Assembly: GCA_945892985.1 (NCBI GenBank)
Contig: CAMDDU010000020.1
Span: forward strand, 10,823 to 74,822
Direction: 5' to 3'
Origin: CAITSH01 sp945892985
Lineage (GTDB): Bacteria; Pseudomonadota; Gammaproteobacteria; Burkholderiales; SG8-39
DNA: 64,000 nucleotides
The notes beneath the pieces are model-generated. The model saw only the letters and a program-made list of their open reading frames with translations. It searched no databases and had not been told where the DNA came from. This document shows positions 26,848-36,082 of the stretch, piece after piece. Every line of letters starts with the position of its first letter. Within the stretch, counting starts at the first letter, position 1. The translations under genes were made by a program, and so were the position numbers.

Positions 26848-29800
26848 TTAAGCAGCCTTGAGTCGCTTATGCAAGCCCTGCAACGCATAGGGCTTGAGCG
26901 CGCCGATATGCCGGATGCCGGCAACCGCGGCGCGCGCGCCAGCCATGGTGGTGTAATAAGTGATGCGCTGCTGCACGGCCGTGGTGCGAATCGAGCGCGA
27001 ATCGGAAATCGCGCTGCGTTTTTCCTCGACCGTGTTGACGATCAGCGACACCTCGCCGTTCTTGATCATGTCAACAACGTGAAGCCGGCCTTCAGCCACC
27101 TTGTTGACGATCTGCGCATCGATACCGTGGGCCGCCAGCACGGCTGCGGTGCCGCGCGTCGCAAGCAGTGAAAAACCCAGCCCGACCAGATCGCGCGCCA
27201 CCTCGACGGCAGCCAGTTTGTCGCCATCGCGCACGCTGATAAACACCTTGCCCGATTCGGGCAGCTTTACGCCCGCCGCGAGTTGGGACTTCAGGAAGGC
27301 CTCGCCGAACGTGTCGCCCACGCCCATCACCTCTCCGGTGGATTTCATTTCCGGCCCGAGGATGGTGTCCACTCCCGGGAATTTTATGAACGGAAACACC
27401 GCTTCCTTGACCGAAAAATACGGCGGCAACACTTCGTCGGTTACGCCCTGGGACGCCAGGCTGCGACCAACCATGCAGCGCGCCGCGACCTTGGCCAGCG
27501 CCACGCCCGTGGCCTTGGACACAAAGGGTACGGTGCGCGAAGCGCGCGGATTCACCTCAAGAACATAGACCGTGCCACCCTGGATGGCGAACTGCACGTT
27601 CATCAGGCCGTTGACTTTGAGCCCCTTGGCAAGGGCGACAGTCTGGCGCTTGAGTTCGCGTTCCAGAAACCCGGACAGCGAATGCGCCGGCAGCGAACAG
27701 GCCGAATCGCCCGAATGCACGCCCGCCTGCTCGATATGTTCCATGATGCCGCCGATCACCACATCGGTTCCATCGGAGATGGCATCAACGTCGATTTCCG
27801 TCGCATCATTGAGAAATCGGTCCAGCAGCACGGGGCTGTCGTTGGACACCTTGACCGCCTCGCGCATATAGCGCTCAAGGTCGCGTTGCTCATGCACGAT
27901 TTCCATGGCACGCCCGCCCAGGACGTAGGAGGGGCGGACCACCAGCGGGTAGCCTATTTCCCGCGCAAGGCGCAAGGCATCGGCCTCGGTGCGGGCAGTG
28001 CGATTGGGTGGCTGCTTCAGGCCGATTTCCTGCAACAACTTCTGGAAACGCTCGCGATCCTCCGCCGCATCGATCATATCCGGGGTGGTGCCGATAATCG
28101 GCACGCCATTGGCCTCGAGCGCGCGCGCCAGCTTGAGCGGCGTCTGTCCGCCGTATTGAACAATCACACCGACCGGGTTTTCCTTGGCAACAATTTCCAG
28201 CACATCCTCGAGGGTAAGCGGCTCGAAATACAAACGGTCCGAAGTGTCATAGTCGGTCGACACCGTTTCCGGATTACAGTTGACCATGATGGTCTCCAGA
28301 CCGTCTTCACGCAGCGCCAGCGCCGCGTGGACGCAACAATAATCAAACTCAATGCCCTGTCCGATGCGGTTGGGGCCACCCCCCAGAATCATGATTTTTT
28401 TCTTGTCTGTCGGGGCCGCCTCGCACTCTTCCTCGTAAGTCGAATACATATAAGCGGTACGGGTCGCGAACTCCGCGGCACACGTGTCAACGCGCTTGTA
28501 GACAGGCCGAACGCCCAGTTGCCAGCGCGCCGCGCGCACCTCGTCCTCTTTGGCGCCCAGGAGGAAGGCGAGGCGACGATCCGAGAAACCCTTGCGCTTG
28601 AGCGACCGCAGCTGCGCCGCATCGAGTGCGGCAAGCTTCATGTCGTCGAGTTCCATTTCCGTGTCGACAATATCCTTGATCTGGGTGAGAAACCACGGAT
28701 CGATATGCGTGAGCTGGTGTACCTCGGCGAGCGAGAAACCGTTCTCGAAAGCGTCGCCGACATACCAGATGCGCTCGGGCCCCGGCTCGCCCAACTCCCT
28801 CTCAATCACTTCGCGGTCGGTGGTCTTCTGGTTGAGTCCGTCGACACCGACCTCAAGCCCCCGCAGGGCCTTCTGGAACGATTCCTGGAAGGTGCGGCCG
28901 ATGGCCATCACCTCGCCCACAGATTTCATCTGCGTGGTCAGGCGATCGTCCGCCTGCGGAAACTTCTCGAAAGCGAAACGCGGCACCTTGGTTACGACGT
29001 AATCGATGCTCGGCTCAAAGGACGCCGGCGTGGCGCCGCCGGTGATCTCATTGGCAAGTTCGTCCAGCGTGTAGCCGACGGCAAGCTTGGCCGCCACCTT
29101 GGCGATCGGGAAACCGGTCGCCTTGGAGGCCAGCGCCGAAGAGCGTGAAACGCGCGGGTTCATTTCGATGACGATCATGCGGCCATCCGCCGGATTGATC
29201 GCAAACTGCACGTTTGAGCCTCCGGTATCCACGCCGATCTCGCGCAACACCGCGATCGAGGCGTTGCGCATGATCTGGTATTCCTTGTCGGTCAGCGTCT
29301 GCGCCGGCGCCACCGTGATCGAATCACCGGTGTGCACGCCCATCGGGTCGAGGTTCTCGATCGAGCAGATGATGATGCAGTTGTCGCGACTGTCGCGCAC
29401 GACCTCCATCTCGAACTCTTTCCAGCCGATCAATGATTCCTCGATCAGCAGCTCCTTCGTCGGAGAGGCCTCCAAACCGCGCTCACAGATGCTGACGAAC
29501 TCCTCGCGGTTGTACGCAATGCCCCCGCCCGAGCCGCCCATCGTGAATGAAGGCCTGATCACCACCGGGTAGCCAAAACTCGACTGCGCCTGAAAAGCCT
29601 CATCCATGGAGTGGGCCAGCGAGGAACGCGCTGAAGCCAGTCCTATGCGGGTCATCGCCTTTTTGAATTTGTCGCGATCCTCGGCCTTATCTATCGCCTC
29701 CCGGTTGGCGCCGATCATTTCGACGCCGTATTTCTCCAGCACGCCGTGCTTGGCCAGATCAAGCGCGCAATTGAGCGCCGTCTGTCCGCCCATGGTGGGC

Positions 29801-30060
29801 AGCAGCGCCTCGGGGCGTTCGAGCGCTATGATCGATTCGACCATCTGCCAGGTGATCGGCTCGATATACGTGACATCTGCGGTTTCCGGATCGGTCATGA
29901 TCGTCGCCGGATTGGAGTTCACCAGCACGATGCGGTATCCCTCGGCCTTGAGCGCCTTGCACGCTTGCGCGCCGGAATAATCGAATTCGCAGGCCTGACC
30001 AATGACAATGGGGCCGGCACCGATGACCAGAATGGTCTTGATGTCGGTACGCTTAGGCAC
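26848..30060 (-). CDS. carB: Carbamoyl-phosphate synthase large subunit
   Basis: Makes carbamoyl phosphate from ammonia (supplied by CarA), bicarbonate and two ATP for pyrimidine and arginine synthesis. The 1070 residues contain two ATP-grasp halves, with the repeated IGAGPIVIGQACEFDYSG near residue 13 and GGGPNRIGQGIEFDYCCVH near 565, and a C-terminal allosteric MGS-like domain. The start overlaps carA by 8 bp, so the two subunits are coupled. Confidence 0.97.
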   Translation of the reverse strand: MPKRTDIKTILVIGAGPIVIGQACEFDYSGAQACKALKAEGYRIVLVNSNPATIMTDPETADVTYIEPITWQMVESIIALERPEALLPTMGGQTALNCALDLAKHGVLEKYGVEMIGANREAIDKAEDRDKFKKAMTRIGLASARSSLAHSMDEAFQAQSSFGYPVVIRPSFTMGGSGGGIAYNREEFVSICERGLEASPTKELLIEESLIGWKEFEMEVVRDSRDNCIIICSIENLDPMGVHTGDSITVAPAQTLTDKEYQIMRNASIAVLREIGVDTGGSNVQFAINPADGRMIVIEMNPRVSRSSALASKATGFPIAKVAAKLAVGYTLDELANEITGGATPASFEPSIDYVVTKVPRFAFEKFPQADDRLTTQMKSVGEVMAIGRTFQESFQKALRGLEVGVDGLNQKTTDREVIERELGEPGPERIWYVGDAFENGFSLAEVHQLTHIDPWFLTQIKDIVDTEMELDDMKLAALDAAQLRSLKRKGFSDRRLAFLLGAKEDEVRAARWQLGVRPVYKRVDTCAAEFATRTAYMYSTYEEECEAAPTDKKKIMILGGGPNRIGQGIEFDYCCVHAALALREDGLETIMVNCNPETVSTDYDTSDRLYFEPLTLEDVLEIVAKENPVGVIVQYGGQTPLKLARALEANGVPIIGTTPDMIDAAEDRERFQKLLQEIGLKQPPNRTARTEADALRLAREIGYPLVVRPSYVLGGRAMEIVHEQRDLERYMREAVKVSNDSPVLLDRFLNDATEIDVDAISDGTDVVIGGIMEHIEQAGVHSGDSACSLPAHSLSGFLERELKRQTVALAKGLKVNGLMNVQFAIQGGTVYVLEVNPRASRTVPFVSKATGVALAKVAARCMVGRSLASQGVTDEVLPPYFSVKEAVFPFIKFPGVDTILGPEMKSTGEVMGVGDTFGEAFLKSQLAAGVKLPESGKVFISVRDGDKLAAVEVARDLVGLGFSLLATRGTAAVLAAHGIDAQIVNKVAEGRLHVVDMIKNGEVSLIVNTVEEKRSAISDSRSIRTTAVQQRITYYTTMAGARAAVAGIRHIGALKPYALQGLHKRLKAA

Positions 30061-31201
30061 GTTCGCGCTCCTCCATCAATTTGCAGAATCGGTCGAACAG
30101 ATAGGACACATCCTGCGGGCCCGGGCTCGCTTCGGGGTGCCCCTGAAAGCAGAACGCCGGTTTGTCGGTTCGCGAAAGCCCCTGCAGCGAACCATCAAAG
30201 AGCGACACATGGGTGGTGCGCATGTTCTCTGGCAGACTGGCCGGATCCACGGCAAAGCCGTGGTTCTGGCTGGTGATGAGCACACGTCCGGTATCCAGAT
30301 CCTTCACCGGATGGTTGGCGCCATGGTGGCCAAATTTCATTTTCATGGTCTTTGCGCCCGAGGCGAGTCCCATCAGCTGATGTCCCAGGCAAATGCCAAA
30401 TACCGGCAGCCCGATCGCGATGATTTCGCGTATCGCCTCAATGGCGTAATCGCAGGGCTGCGGATCACCCGGGCCGTTGGACAAGAAGACCCCGTCTGGC
30501 TTGAGCTTGAGCAGATCGCGAGCCGGTGTCTGCGCCGGCAGCACCGTAACGCGGCAACCGCGATCGACCAGCATGCGCAGGATATTGCGTTTGACGCCAA
30601 AGTCGTAAGCCACAACATGAAAGCGCGGCGAAGACAGGACGCCAAAGCCCCTGCCCAGCGCCCAGCTGCCCTCAAGCCACTCATAGGCCTGTGTGGTCGA
30701 AACAACCTTGGCCAGATCCATCCCGGCAAGCCCGGGAAAGTCGCGCGCGCGGCGCAAGGCTTCTGTCTCGTCTACCTGCCCCGCCGTCGCAGCCGACATA
30801 AGACATCCGCCCAGGGCGCCCTTCTCGCGCAGGATACGGGTTAGCTTGCGCGTGTCTATCCCGGCGATCGCGACAATGCGCCTGACCCTGAGGTAATCGG
30901 CAAGACTTTGCCCGCTGCGCCAGTTTGACACGGTCATGGACAGATCACGGATAACCAGTCCGGCCACATCAACACGGCCGGACTCGGCATCATCGCCATT
31001 GACGCCGGTATTGCCGATGTGCGGATAAGTCAGGGTGACGATCTGGCGGCAATAGGAAGGATCGGTCAGGATTTCCTGATAACCGGTCATGGCGGTGTTG
31101 AACACCACCTCGCCTGCCGAAATACCTTCTGCACCAATACCTTCGCCGCGAAAAATGCTGCCATCTGCAAGAGCGAGAATGGCGGGCGGCTTGGCGGACA
31201 T
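30053..31201 (-). CDS. carA: Carbamoyl-phosphate synthase small (glutaminase) subunit
   Basis: Hydrolyses glutamine and channels ammonia to CarB. The ATG at 31201 gives 382 residues (MSAKPPAILALADGS), the same as in E. coli; the frame opens 13 codons earlier without a good start context. The class I amidotransferase triad is Cys271 (FGICLGHQL), His355 and Glu357 (GHPEASPGP). It is the first gene of carAB, 142 bp after dapB on the same strand. Confidence 0.96.
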   Translation of the reverse strand: MSAKPPAILALADGSIFRGEGIGAEGISAGEVVFNTAMTGYQEILTDPSYCRQIVTLTYPHIGNTGVNGDDAESGRVDVAGLVIRDLSMTVSNWRSGQSLADYLRVRRIVAIAGIDTRKLTRILREKGALGGCLMSAATAGQVDETEALRRARDFPGLAGMDLAKVVSTTQAYEWLEGSWALGRGFGVLSSPRFHVVAYDFGVKRNILRMLVDRGCRVTVLPAQTPARDLLKLKPDGVFLSNGPGDPQPCDYAIEAIREIIAIGLPVFGICLGHQLMGLASGAKTMKMKFGHHGANHPVKDLDTGRVLITSQNHGFAVDPASLPENMRTTHVSLFDGSLQGLSRTDKPAFCFQGHPEASPGPQDVSYLFDRFCKLMEERERA

Positions 31202-31343
31202 CAATTCACGGTGCTCCAGATTACGAAGCTGAGCGGGCAAAGTCAGCTGATCTGATCAGCCCCGCCCAACAAATCCTCAAAATTATACCGTGAAACGACC
31301 ACCCCACTCAAACCCGGCTACGGCAGCCAGGAACGGCGTGCTT

Positions 31344-32150
31344 TCAGACCCGGCGCAAACCAAGGACGTCCTGCATGTCAAAAAGCCCCGCAGACTTGCC
31401 CTTCAGGAAAAGTGCGGCGCGCAATGCGCCTATGGCATAGGTCGCCCGGCTTTGGGAGCGAACCGTGACCTCCACGCGCTCGCCTGTTCCGGCGAACACC
31501 ACCGTATGGTCCCCAACGATATCGCCGCCTCGCAGGCTGTGAAATGCGATCGCCTTGCGGTCGCGCTCGCCGGTGATACCCTCGCGTCCGTATTCGGCCA
31601 CATCGGCAAGATTGCGTCCAAGCGCGCCGGCCACCACTTCGCCAAGCCGTATCGCCGTGCCCGAGGGGGCATCAACCTTGTGGCGGTGATGCGCCTCAAT
31701 AATCTCGACATCAAAATCATCGCCAAGTATTTGCGCCGCCACCTCGGCAAGGCGAAACACCGCGTTCACGCCAATCGCCATGTTGGGCGCGAACACGATG
31801 GCGATTTTCTTCGACGCCGCAGCAATGCGCACCTTGCCTTGTTCATCAAAACCCGTGGTGCCGATAACCATATTCACCCCGGCGGACACACAGGCATCGA
31901 GCTGGGCAAGGCTTCCCTCGGGGCGGGTAAAGTCAATCAGGCAATCGGCCCCACCCACCGCGGCCATATCGCCGCTGACCAGCACACCGGTGCCCAAGCC
32001 CAGCGGCAAGCCCGCATCCTGACCCACGGCGGCACTGCCCTTCATGTCCAGCGCCACGGCAAGCCGCATTTCAGCGGAGGCGAGAACAGCCTGGATCAGA
32101 TTGACCCCCATGCGCCCGCTGGCGCCGGCTATCGCGATATTCATACTCAT
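31344..32150 (-). CDS. dapB: 4-hydroxy-tetrahydrodipicolinate reductase
   Basis: NAD(P)H-dependent step of the diaminopimelate/lysine pathway. The dinucleotide loop GASGRMG is at residues 9-15, and the catalytic region EAHHRHKVDAPSGTA near 155-170 is intact. The 268 residues are normal. The start overlaps the bamE stop by 4 bp, and carA follows after 142 bp, so bamE-dapB-carAB may form one transcription unit. Confidence 0.96.
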   Translation of the reverse strand: MSMNIAIAGASGRMGVNLIQAVLASAEMRLAVALDMKGSAAVGQDAGLPLGLGTGVLVSGDMAAVGGADCLIDFTRPEGSLAQLDACVSAGVNMVIGTTGFDEQGKVRIAAASKKIAIVFAPNMAIGVNAVFRLAEVAAQILGDDFDVEIIEAHHRHKVDAPSGTAIRLGEVVAGALGRNLADVAEYGREGITGERDRKAIAFHSLRGGDIVGDHTVVFAGTGERVEVTVRSQSRATYAIGALRAALFLKGKSAGLFDMQDVLGLRRV

Positions 32151-32572
32151 TGTTTGGGCACCTCTTTGACCTCAGGCGCGGCCGGCGTGGACGGGGCCGG
32201 AACGACGTCCCCCTCAATACGCTTAAGCTTGTCATTCTCGAAAAAAACAGTCAGCTTGCGTTGCTCGATGCCCTTGCTGAACTCAAGTTGGCGTTGAAAA
32301 ACATACTCCCACCTGTCCGAGTGAAACACGTCCACCACCAGCGGAGAGCCCAGCACAAAACGCACCTGATCCCGGGTCATGCCGGGGCGCAACTGGGAGA
32401 TATTCTCCTGCGTGATGAAATTACCCTGCTGGATTTCCATTCGATAAGGCGTGATAAACGAGGGTATGGGAACCTCGGGGAGCTTGAAGGACGAACACCC
32501 CCCCAAGGACCCAAAAACAGGGATGACGAAAAACAGGAGGATAAGCGGTGTGCGAATGTTCAAGGCTTGCAT
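32147..32572 (-). CDS. bamE: Outer membrane protein assembly factor BamE
   Basis: Small lipoprotein of the BAM complex that inserts beta-barrel proteins. The ATG at 32572 (MQALNIRTPLILLFF) begins a signal peptide ending in the lipobox LGGC, with Cys26 as the lipidated residue. The SmpA/OmlA fold follows, with the conserved QGNFITQENISQLRPGMTRDQVRFVLGSP. The 141-residue length is typical and the tail is Pro/Ala-rich. It is divergent from fur, 62 bp apart. Confidence 0.94.
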   Translation of the reverse strand: MQALNIRTPLILLFFVIPVFGSLGGCSSFKLPEVPIPSFITPYRMEIQQGNFITQENISQLRPGMTRDQVRFVLGSPLVVDVFHSDRWEYVFQRQLEFSKGIEQRKLTVFFENDKLKRIEGDVVPAPSTPAAPEVKEVPKQ

Positions 32573-32634
32573 TCTCAATGCGGGTAAATGCTTATATGAT
32601 AGCCCAAACCCCGCCATCTCCCGGTCACGACATC

Positions 32635-33066
32635 ATGAGCAACGCGCAGGAACTCAAAACCATAGGCCTCAAGGTCACGGCGCCACGCCTGAAGATTCTC
32701 GACCTGTTCGAGAAAAGCACGGTGCGTCACCTTTCCGCCGAGGACGTCTACAAAATGCTGATCGGCGAGGGTCTCGACATCGGCCTCGCAACTGTCTATC
32801 GGGTACTCACCCAGTTCGAGCAGGCCGGCCTGCTACGACGCCACCATTTCGAGTCAGGCAAGGCGGTGTTCGAACTTGACGCCGAAAGCCATCACGATCA
32901 CTTGGTATGCATACAGTGCGGCCGCGTCGAAGAGTTCTACGATGCGGAAATCGAAAAGCGCCAGGGCAAAGTCGCCAAGGACCGCGGATTCGTTGTCAGG
33001 GAACACGCCCTTTATCTCTATGCCGAGTGCATCAAGACCAATTGCCCGAACAAGTCTGCAACGTGA
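32635..33066 (+). CDS. fur: Ferric uptake regulator Fur
   Basis: Iron-sensing dimeric repressor. The ATG at 32635 (MSNAQELKTIGLKVTAPRLKIL) gives 143 residues. The winged-helix domain contains AEDVYKMLIGEGLDIGLATVYRVL, and the metal-binding part HHDH (86-89), Cys92, Cys95, Cys132 and Cys137 is complete, matching true Fur rather than Zur or PerR. It is divergent from bamE in the usual proteobacterial setting. I did not find a convincing Fur box in the 62-bp spacer. Confidence 0.96.
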   Translation: MSNAQELKTIGLKVTAPRLKILDLFEKSTVRHLSAEDVYKMLIGEGLDIGLATVYRVLTQFEQAGLLRRHHFESGKAVFELDAESHHDHLVCIQCGRVEEFYDAEIEKRQGKVAKDRGFVVREHALYLYAECIKTNCPNKSAT

Positions 33067-33100
33067 GCTTGTGCAAAACTTAATCCAGCCATAACCAGCC

Positions 33101-33154
33101 AGCGTGGCCTCGCCACGCTACGCAAAAGAGGGGGTGGGTCATCTGCGCCCACCC
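33101..33154. other. Two adjacent hairpins downstream of fur
   Basis: A perfect 8-bp inverted repeat (AGCGTGGC, CTC, GCCACGCT; 33101-33119) is followed by a 7-bp one (GGGTGGG, nine bases, CCCACCC; 33132-33154). They lie between fur and the UPF0016 gene, both on the plus strand. No T tract follows either, so they may slow or end fur transcription or belong to the leader of the next gene. I looked for the yybP-ykoY manganese riboswitch, which often precedes this transporter family, and did not recognise its conserved loops. Confidence 0.45.
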
Positions 33155-33265
33155 TGTTCAAACCATACTGTCATGGCGCGTCAGTCGCACACTCGGGCCG
33201 CGCTGCCAACGGGATAGCCCCGGCAGTCTTGCAAGCCGGCTATCGAGAGAATCGAGAGAAACCGC

Positions 33266-33832
33266 ATGGAAGCCTTTCTGGTATCAACGCTGGTCGTCGC
33301 CATCGGCGAGATCGGCGACAAAACGCAGTTGCTCGCACTTTTGCTCGCCGCCCGCTTTCGCAAACCGATGCCCATTATCCTGGGCATACTCGTCGCAACG
33401 CTGGCCAATCACGGCCTCGCCGGCCTGCTCGGCACCTGGGTCAGCGCGAATCTCGCCCCCGACACGCTGCGCTGGGGCTTGGGCATCTCCTTTCTCGCCA
33501 TTGCGGCATGGGCGCTCAAACCGGACAAGATCGATGAAGAGCCCAGCACGCTCGGTCACTATGGTGTCTTTTTCGTCACTTTGATTGCGTTTTTTCTTGC
33601 TGAAATCGGTGACAAAACCCAACTAGCCACCATCGCCCTTGCCGCCAAATATCAGGCGCTCCCGGCAGTGGTCGCCGGCACCACCCTTGGCATGATGCTG
33701 GCCGATGTACCGGCGGTATTCCTGGCGCAGGTCGCATCGCCCAAAATTCCATTCAAGGCGATCAGGTACATCGCCGCCGCGCTGTTCGCCGCCCTGGGCA
33801 TCGCCGCACTGGCCGGATTCAATCTTGACTGA
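33266..33832 (+). CDS. UPF0016/GDT1-family cation exporter (MneA/TMEM165 type)
   Basis: Six-helix inner-membrane protein of the family whose members export manganese or calcium. The two defining ExGDKT motifs are EIGDKTQL at residues 15-22 and 113-120, each in a hydrophobic repeat, so the protein is a complete two-repeat member of 188 residues. Start ATG 33266 follows the purine-rich GAGAGAATCGAGAGAAACC. Being next to fur suggests metal homeostasis, but there is no direct evidence for the ion transported. Confidence 0.9.
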   Translation: MEAFLVSTLVVAIGEIGDKTQLLALLLAARFRKPMPIILGILVATLANHGLAGLLGTWVSANLAPDTLRWGLGISFLAIAAWALKPDKIDEEPSTLGHYGVFFVTLIAFFLAEIGDKTQLATIALAAKYQALPAVVAGTTLGMMLADVPAVFLAQVASPKIPFKAIRYIAAALFAALGIAALAGFNLD

Positions 33833-33925
33833 AACCGAAACCCCGCAGGGGCCACGCATGCACAACATCACAATTCCGCAATATTCCAAGCCTAGACTGG
33901 CGCCTTGATCTTGGACGGGAACGTG

Positions 33926-34378
33926 ATGGATCTGATCCTGTGGCGCCATGCCGATGCCGACGAAGGCGAGCCTGATATGGAGCGCGGGCTGACCAAGCGC
34001 GGCGAAAAGCAGGCACGCCAGATGGCCGCCTGGCTGGAACTACGCCTCCCGGCGCGAACCGAAGTGCTGGTCAGTCCGGCGCTGCGTGCGCAGCAAACGG
34101 CCGCCGCGCTGGACAAACCGTTCAAAACGGTTCGCAAACTCGCGCCTGATACCGGGGTTGCCGACCTGATAGGCGCGACCGGCTGGCCGGACAAGCGCGG
34201 TGCGGTGCTCGTCGTCGGGCATCAACCCACGCTGGGACGCATGGCCGCGCTGCTCTTGACGGGCAGCGAAGCCAGTTGGACACTCAAAAAAGGCGCTGTC
34301 TGGTGGTTCACCAATCGTGTTCGCGAAGGCGAAACGCAAACGGTGCTGCGCGCCGCCATGGCACCGGACCTGCTTTAA
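33926..34378 (+). CDS. sixA: Phosphohistidine phosphatase SixA-type
   Basis: Histidine-phosphatase superfamily protein acting on phosphohistidine. The ATG at 33926 (MDLILWRHADADEGEPD) gives 150 residues with the catalytic RHA at 7-9, SPALRAQQTA near 53 and the second catalytic His in VVGHQPTL near 100. The first of the phosphorus-related genes of this region, it is convergent with ppx (73 bp between stops). SixA is known to act on phospho-relay His-containing proteins; its substrate here is not evident. Confidence 0.88.
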   Translation: MDLILWRHADADEGEPDMERGLTKRGEKQARQMAAWLELRLPARTEVLVSPALRAQQTAAALDKPFKTVRKLAPDTGVADLIGATGWPDKRGAVLVVGHQPTLGRMAALLLTGSEASWTLKKGAVWWFTNRVREGETQTVLRAAMAPDLL

Positions 34379-34452
34379 GCTTCAGGGCCCAGGCACCGAA
34401 GGCAAACCGGGACAATGGCTGAAAACGGCCGACTGGCGGGCGTTTCCGGTGA

Positions 34453-35964
34453 TCAACCAACCGCGCGCAGCTTGTCGGCGGACAGCTCTTTCACCTCCAG
34501 GCGCAAGCCGACGCCCCGCCATTCGTCCATCTCCGCCTCGAAGGCGGCTGCGCTAAGCGGGTGCTCGTCCAGCCACCCTTGGGGCAGCGACAATTGATAG
34601 CCGGCGCCGGTCGCCCGGCAAATCATCGATGGCAGCGCGCGACTGCTGCGGCTGCGATAGAACAGAACCGCCGTGCGCAGGCAAAAAATCAGCCCCCAAT
34701 CAACCGAATCGGGGGCCAGCCCGTCCAACTTGGCGAGCTTGCCGCGATGCGCCAACACCACCCGCGCCAGCCGGGCCTGCTCCATTTGCGAAAATCCCGG
34801 CATGTCGGCGTTGGACAGCACATAGGCAGAATGCTTGTGATAGCCGGTATGCGCAATGGAAATGCCCATCTCGTGCAGCGCCGCCGCCCAAGCCAGCAAC
34901 GCGGCGTCCTCCTCGGGCACCGGTTGCACCGCGACGCCGTCGTACAATTGCCGGGCAAGTTTGCCGACGCGTTCGGCCTGCCCCGCATCGATATGGTAGC
35001 GACGTATAAACTGGCGCACCGTCACCTCGCGCATGTCCTGGCTCTGGAAGCGTCCGACCATGTCGTAGAGCACGCCCTGGCGCAGCGCACCGTCGGAAAT
35101 AGTCATGCGCTCTATGCCCAGCTCGGAAAAAACCGCCCACATGATGGCGCAACCCCCGGCGAGCATCTCGCCGCGGTCTCCCCGCACACCCGCAATGTCG
35201 ATACGGCTGACATCACCCGCCCGGATAAGCGCGGCGCGAAGTTTGTCCAGCCCGTCAAGGGTGATGCCCTGGCCCGACCAGCCATTGGCCTGCAAAATGC
35301 CCGCAAGCGACTTCGCCGTTCCCGACGAACCGATCGCTTCGTTCCAGCCCAGCTTCCGATAGGGCTCCACCAGGGTTTGCACCTCGATGCGCGCCGCCAG
35401 CTCCGCCTGTTTGAAGCCCTGCTTGTCAATGCGCCCGTCGGGGAAAAATTTCAGGCTCGCGCTGACACAACCGATATGCAGACTTTCCATCAGCAAGGGT
35501 TGCAGTGCCGAACCGATGATGCATTCGGTTGACCCCCCGCCTATGTCCACCACCAGCCGTTTTTCATCCGGCTCGCGCCCGGCACTAAGGGTGTGCGCGA
35601 CACCGATGTAAATCAGCCGCGCTTCCTCGCGCCCGAAAATGACCTCGATTGGAAAGCCCAACACCGCTTCGGCCTCAGCGAGGAACTGCGGCGCGTTCTT
35701 GGCCACCCGCAGCGCGTTGGTTCCCACCACGCGCACGGCGCCCTTGGGAAACCCGCGCAAACGCTCCCCAAACCGGGCGAGCGCCTCAAGTGCTCGCAGC
35801 TGCGTAGCACGATCTATGCGCTTATCACGCGTCAGGCCGGCGCCAAGACGCACCGGCTCGCGCAACGAATCAAGCGGGTAAATCTGCTCGTCGACAACCC
35901 GCCCGATTTGCAGGTGGAAGCTGTTGGAACCCAGATCGACCGCGGCCAGAGAATCGTATTTCAT
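34453..35964 (-). CDS. ppx: Exopolyphosphatase
   Basis: Cytosolic ASKHA-fold enzyme that removes terminal phosphates from polyphosphate (or from pppGpp in some members). The 503 residues begin YDSLAAVDLGSNSFHLQIGR, and the second phosphate loop VDIGGGSTECIIG near residue 143 is complete. The C-terminal half is HD-like (ALLAWAAALHEMGISIAHTGYHKHSAY). It follows phoU on the same strand with a 118-bp gap. Together with the divergent ppk1 it forms a polyphosphate synthesis and breakdown pair. Confidence 0.95.
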   Translation of the reverse strand: MKYDSLAAVDLGSNSFHLQIGRVVDEQIYPLDSLREPVRLGAGLTRDKRIDRATQLRALEALARFGERLRGFPKGAVRVVGTNALRVAKNAPQFLAEAEAVLGFPIEVIFGREEARLIYIGVAHTLSAGREPDEKRLVVDIGGGSTECIIGSALQPLLMESLHIGCVSASLKFFPDGRIDKQGFKQAELAARIEVQTLVEPYRKLGWNEAIGSSGTAKSLAGILQANGWSGQGITLDGLDKLRAALIRAGDVSRIDIAGVRGDRGEMLAGGCAIMWAVFSELGIERMTISDGALRQGVLYDMVGRFQSQDMREVTVRQFIRRYHIDAGQAERVGKLARQLYDGVAVQPVPEEDAALLAWAAALHEMGISIAHTGYHKHSAYVLSNADMPGFSQMEQARLARVVLAHRGKLAKLDGLAPDSVDWGLIFCLRTAVLFYRSRSSRALPSMICRATGAGYQLSLPQGWLDEHPLSAAAFEAEMDEWRGVGLRLEVKELSADKLRAVG

Positions 35965-36082
35965 CGTTCATCAGTTGGGGAAAGACGTGACCACCATAGC
36001 ACCGCGAACAGGGCACCGCAAATCCCTGCGGGCGCAAAGCGCCAAAGCCGCCGCCGCGACAACGCGGCAATGCCGCAGCGGT

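Noticed and set aside
27283..29148. 621-codon plus-strand frame opposite carB
   Set aside because: Antisense shadow of CarB, same atypical composition.
33067..33265. Manganese (yybP-ykoY) riboswitch before the UPF0016 gene
   Set aside because: I looked for its conserved loop sequences in the 199-bp spacer and could not recognise them; only two plain hairpins are seen.
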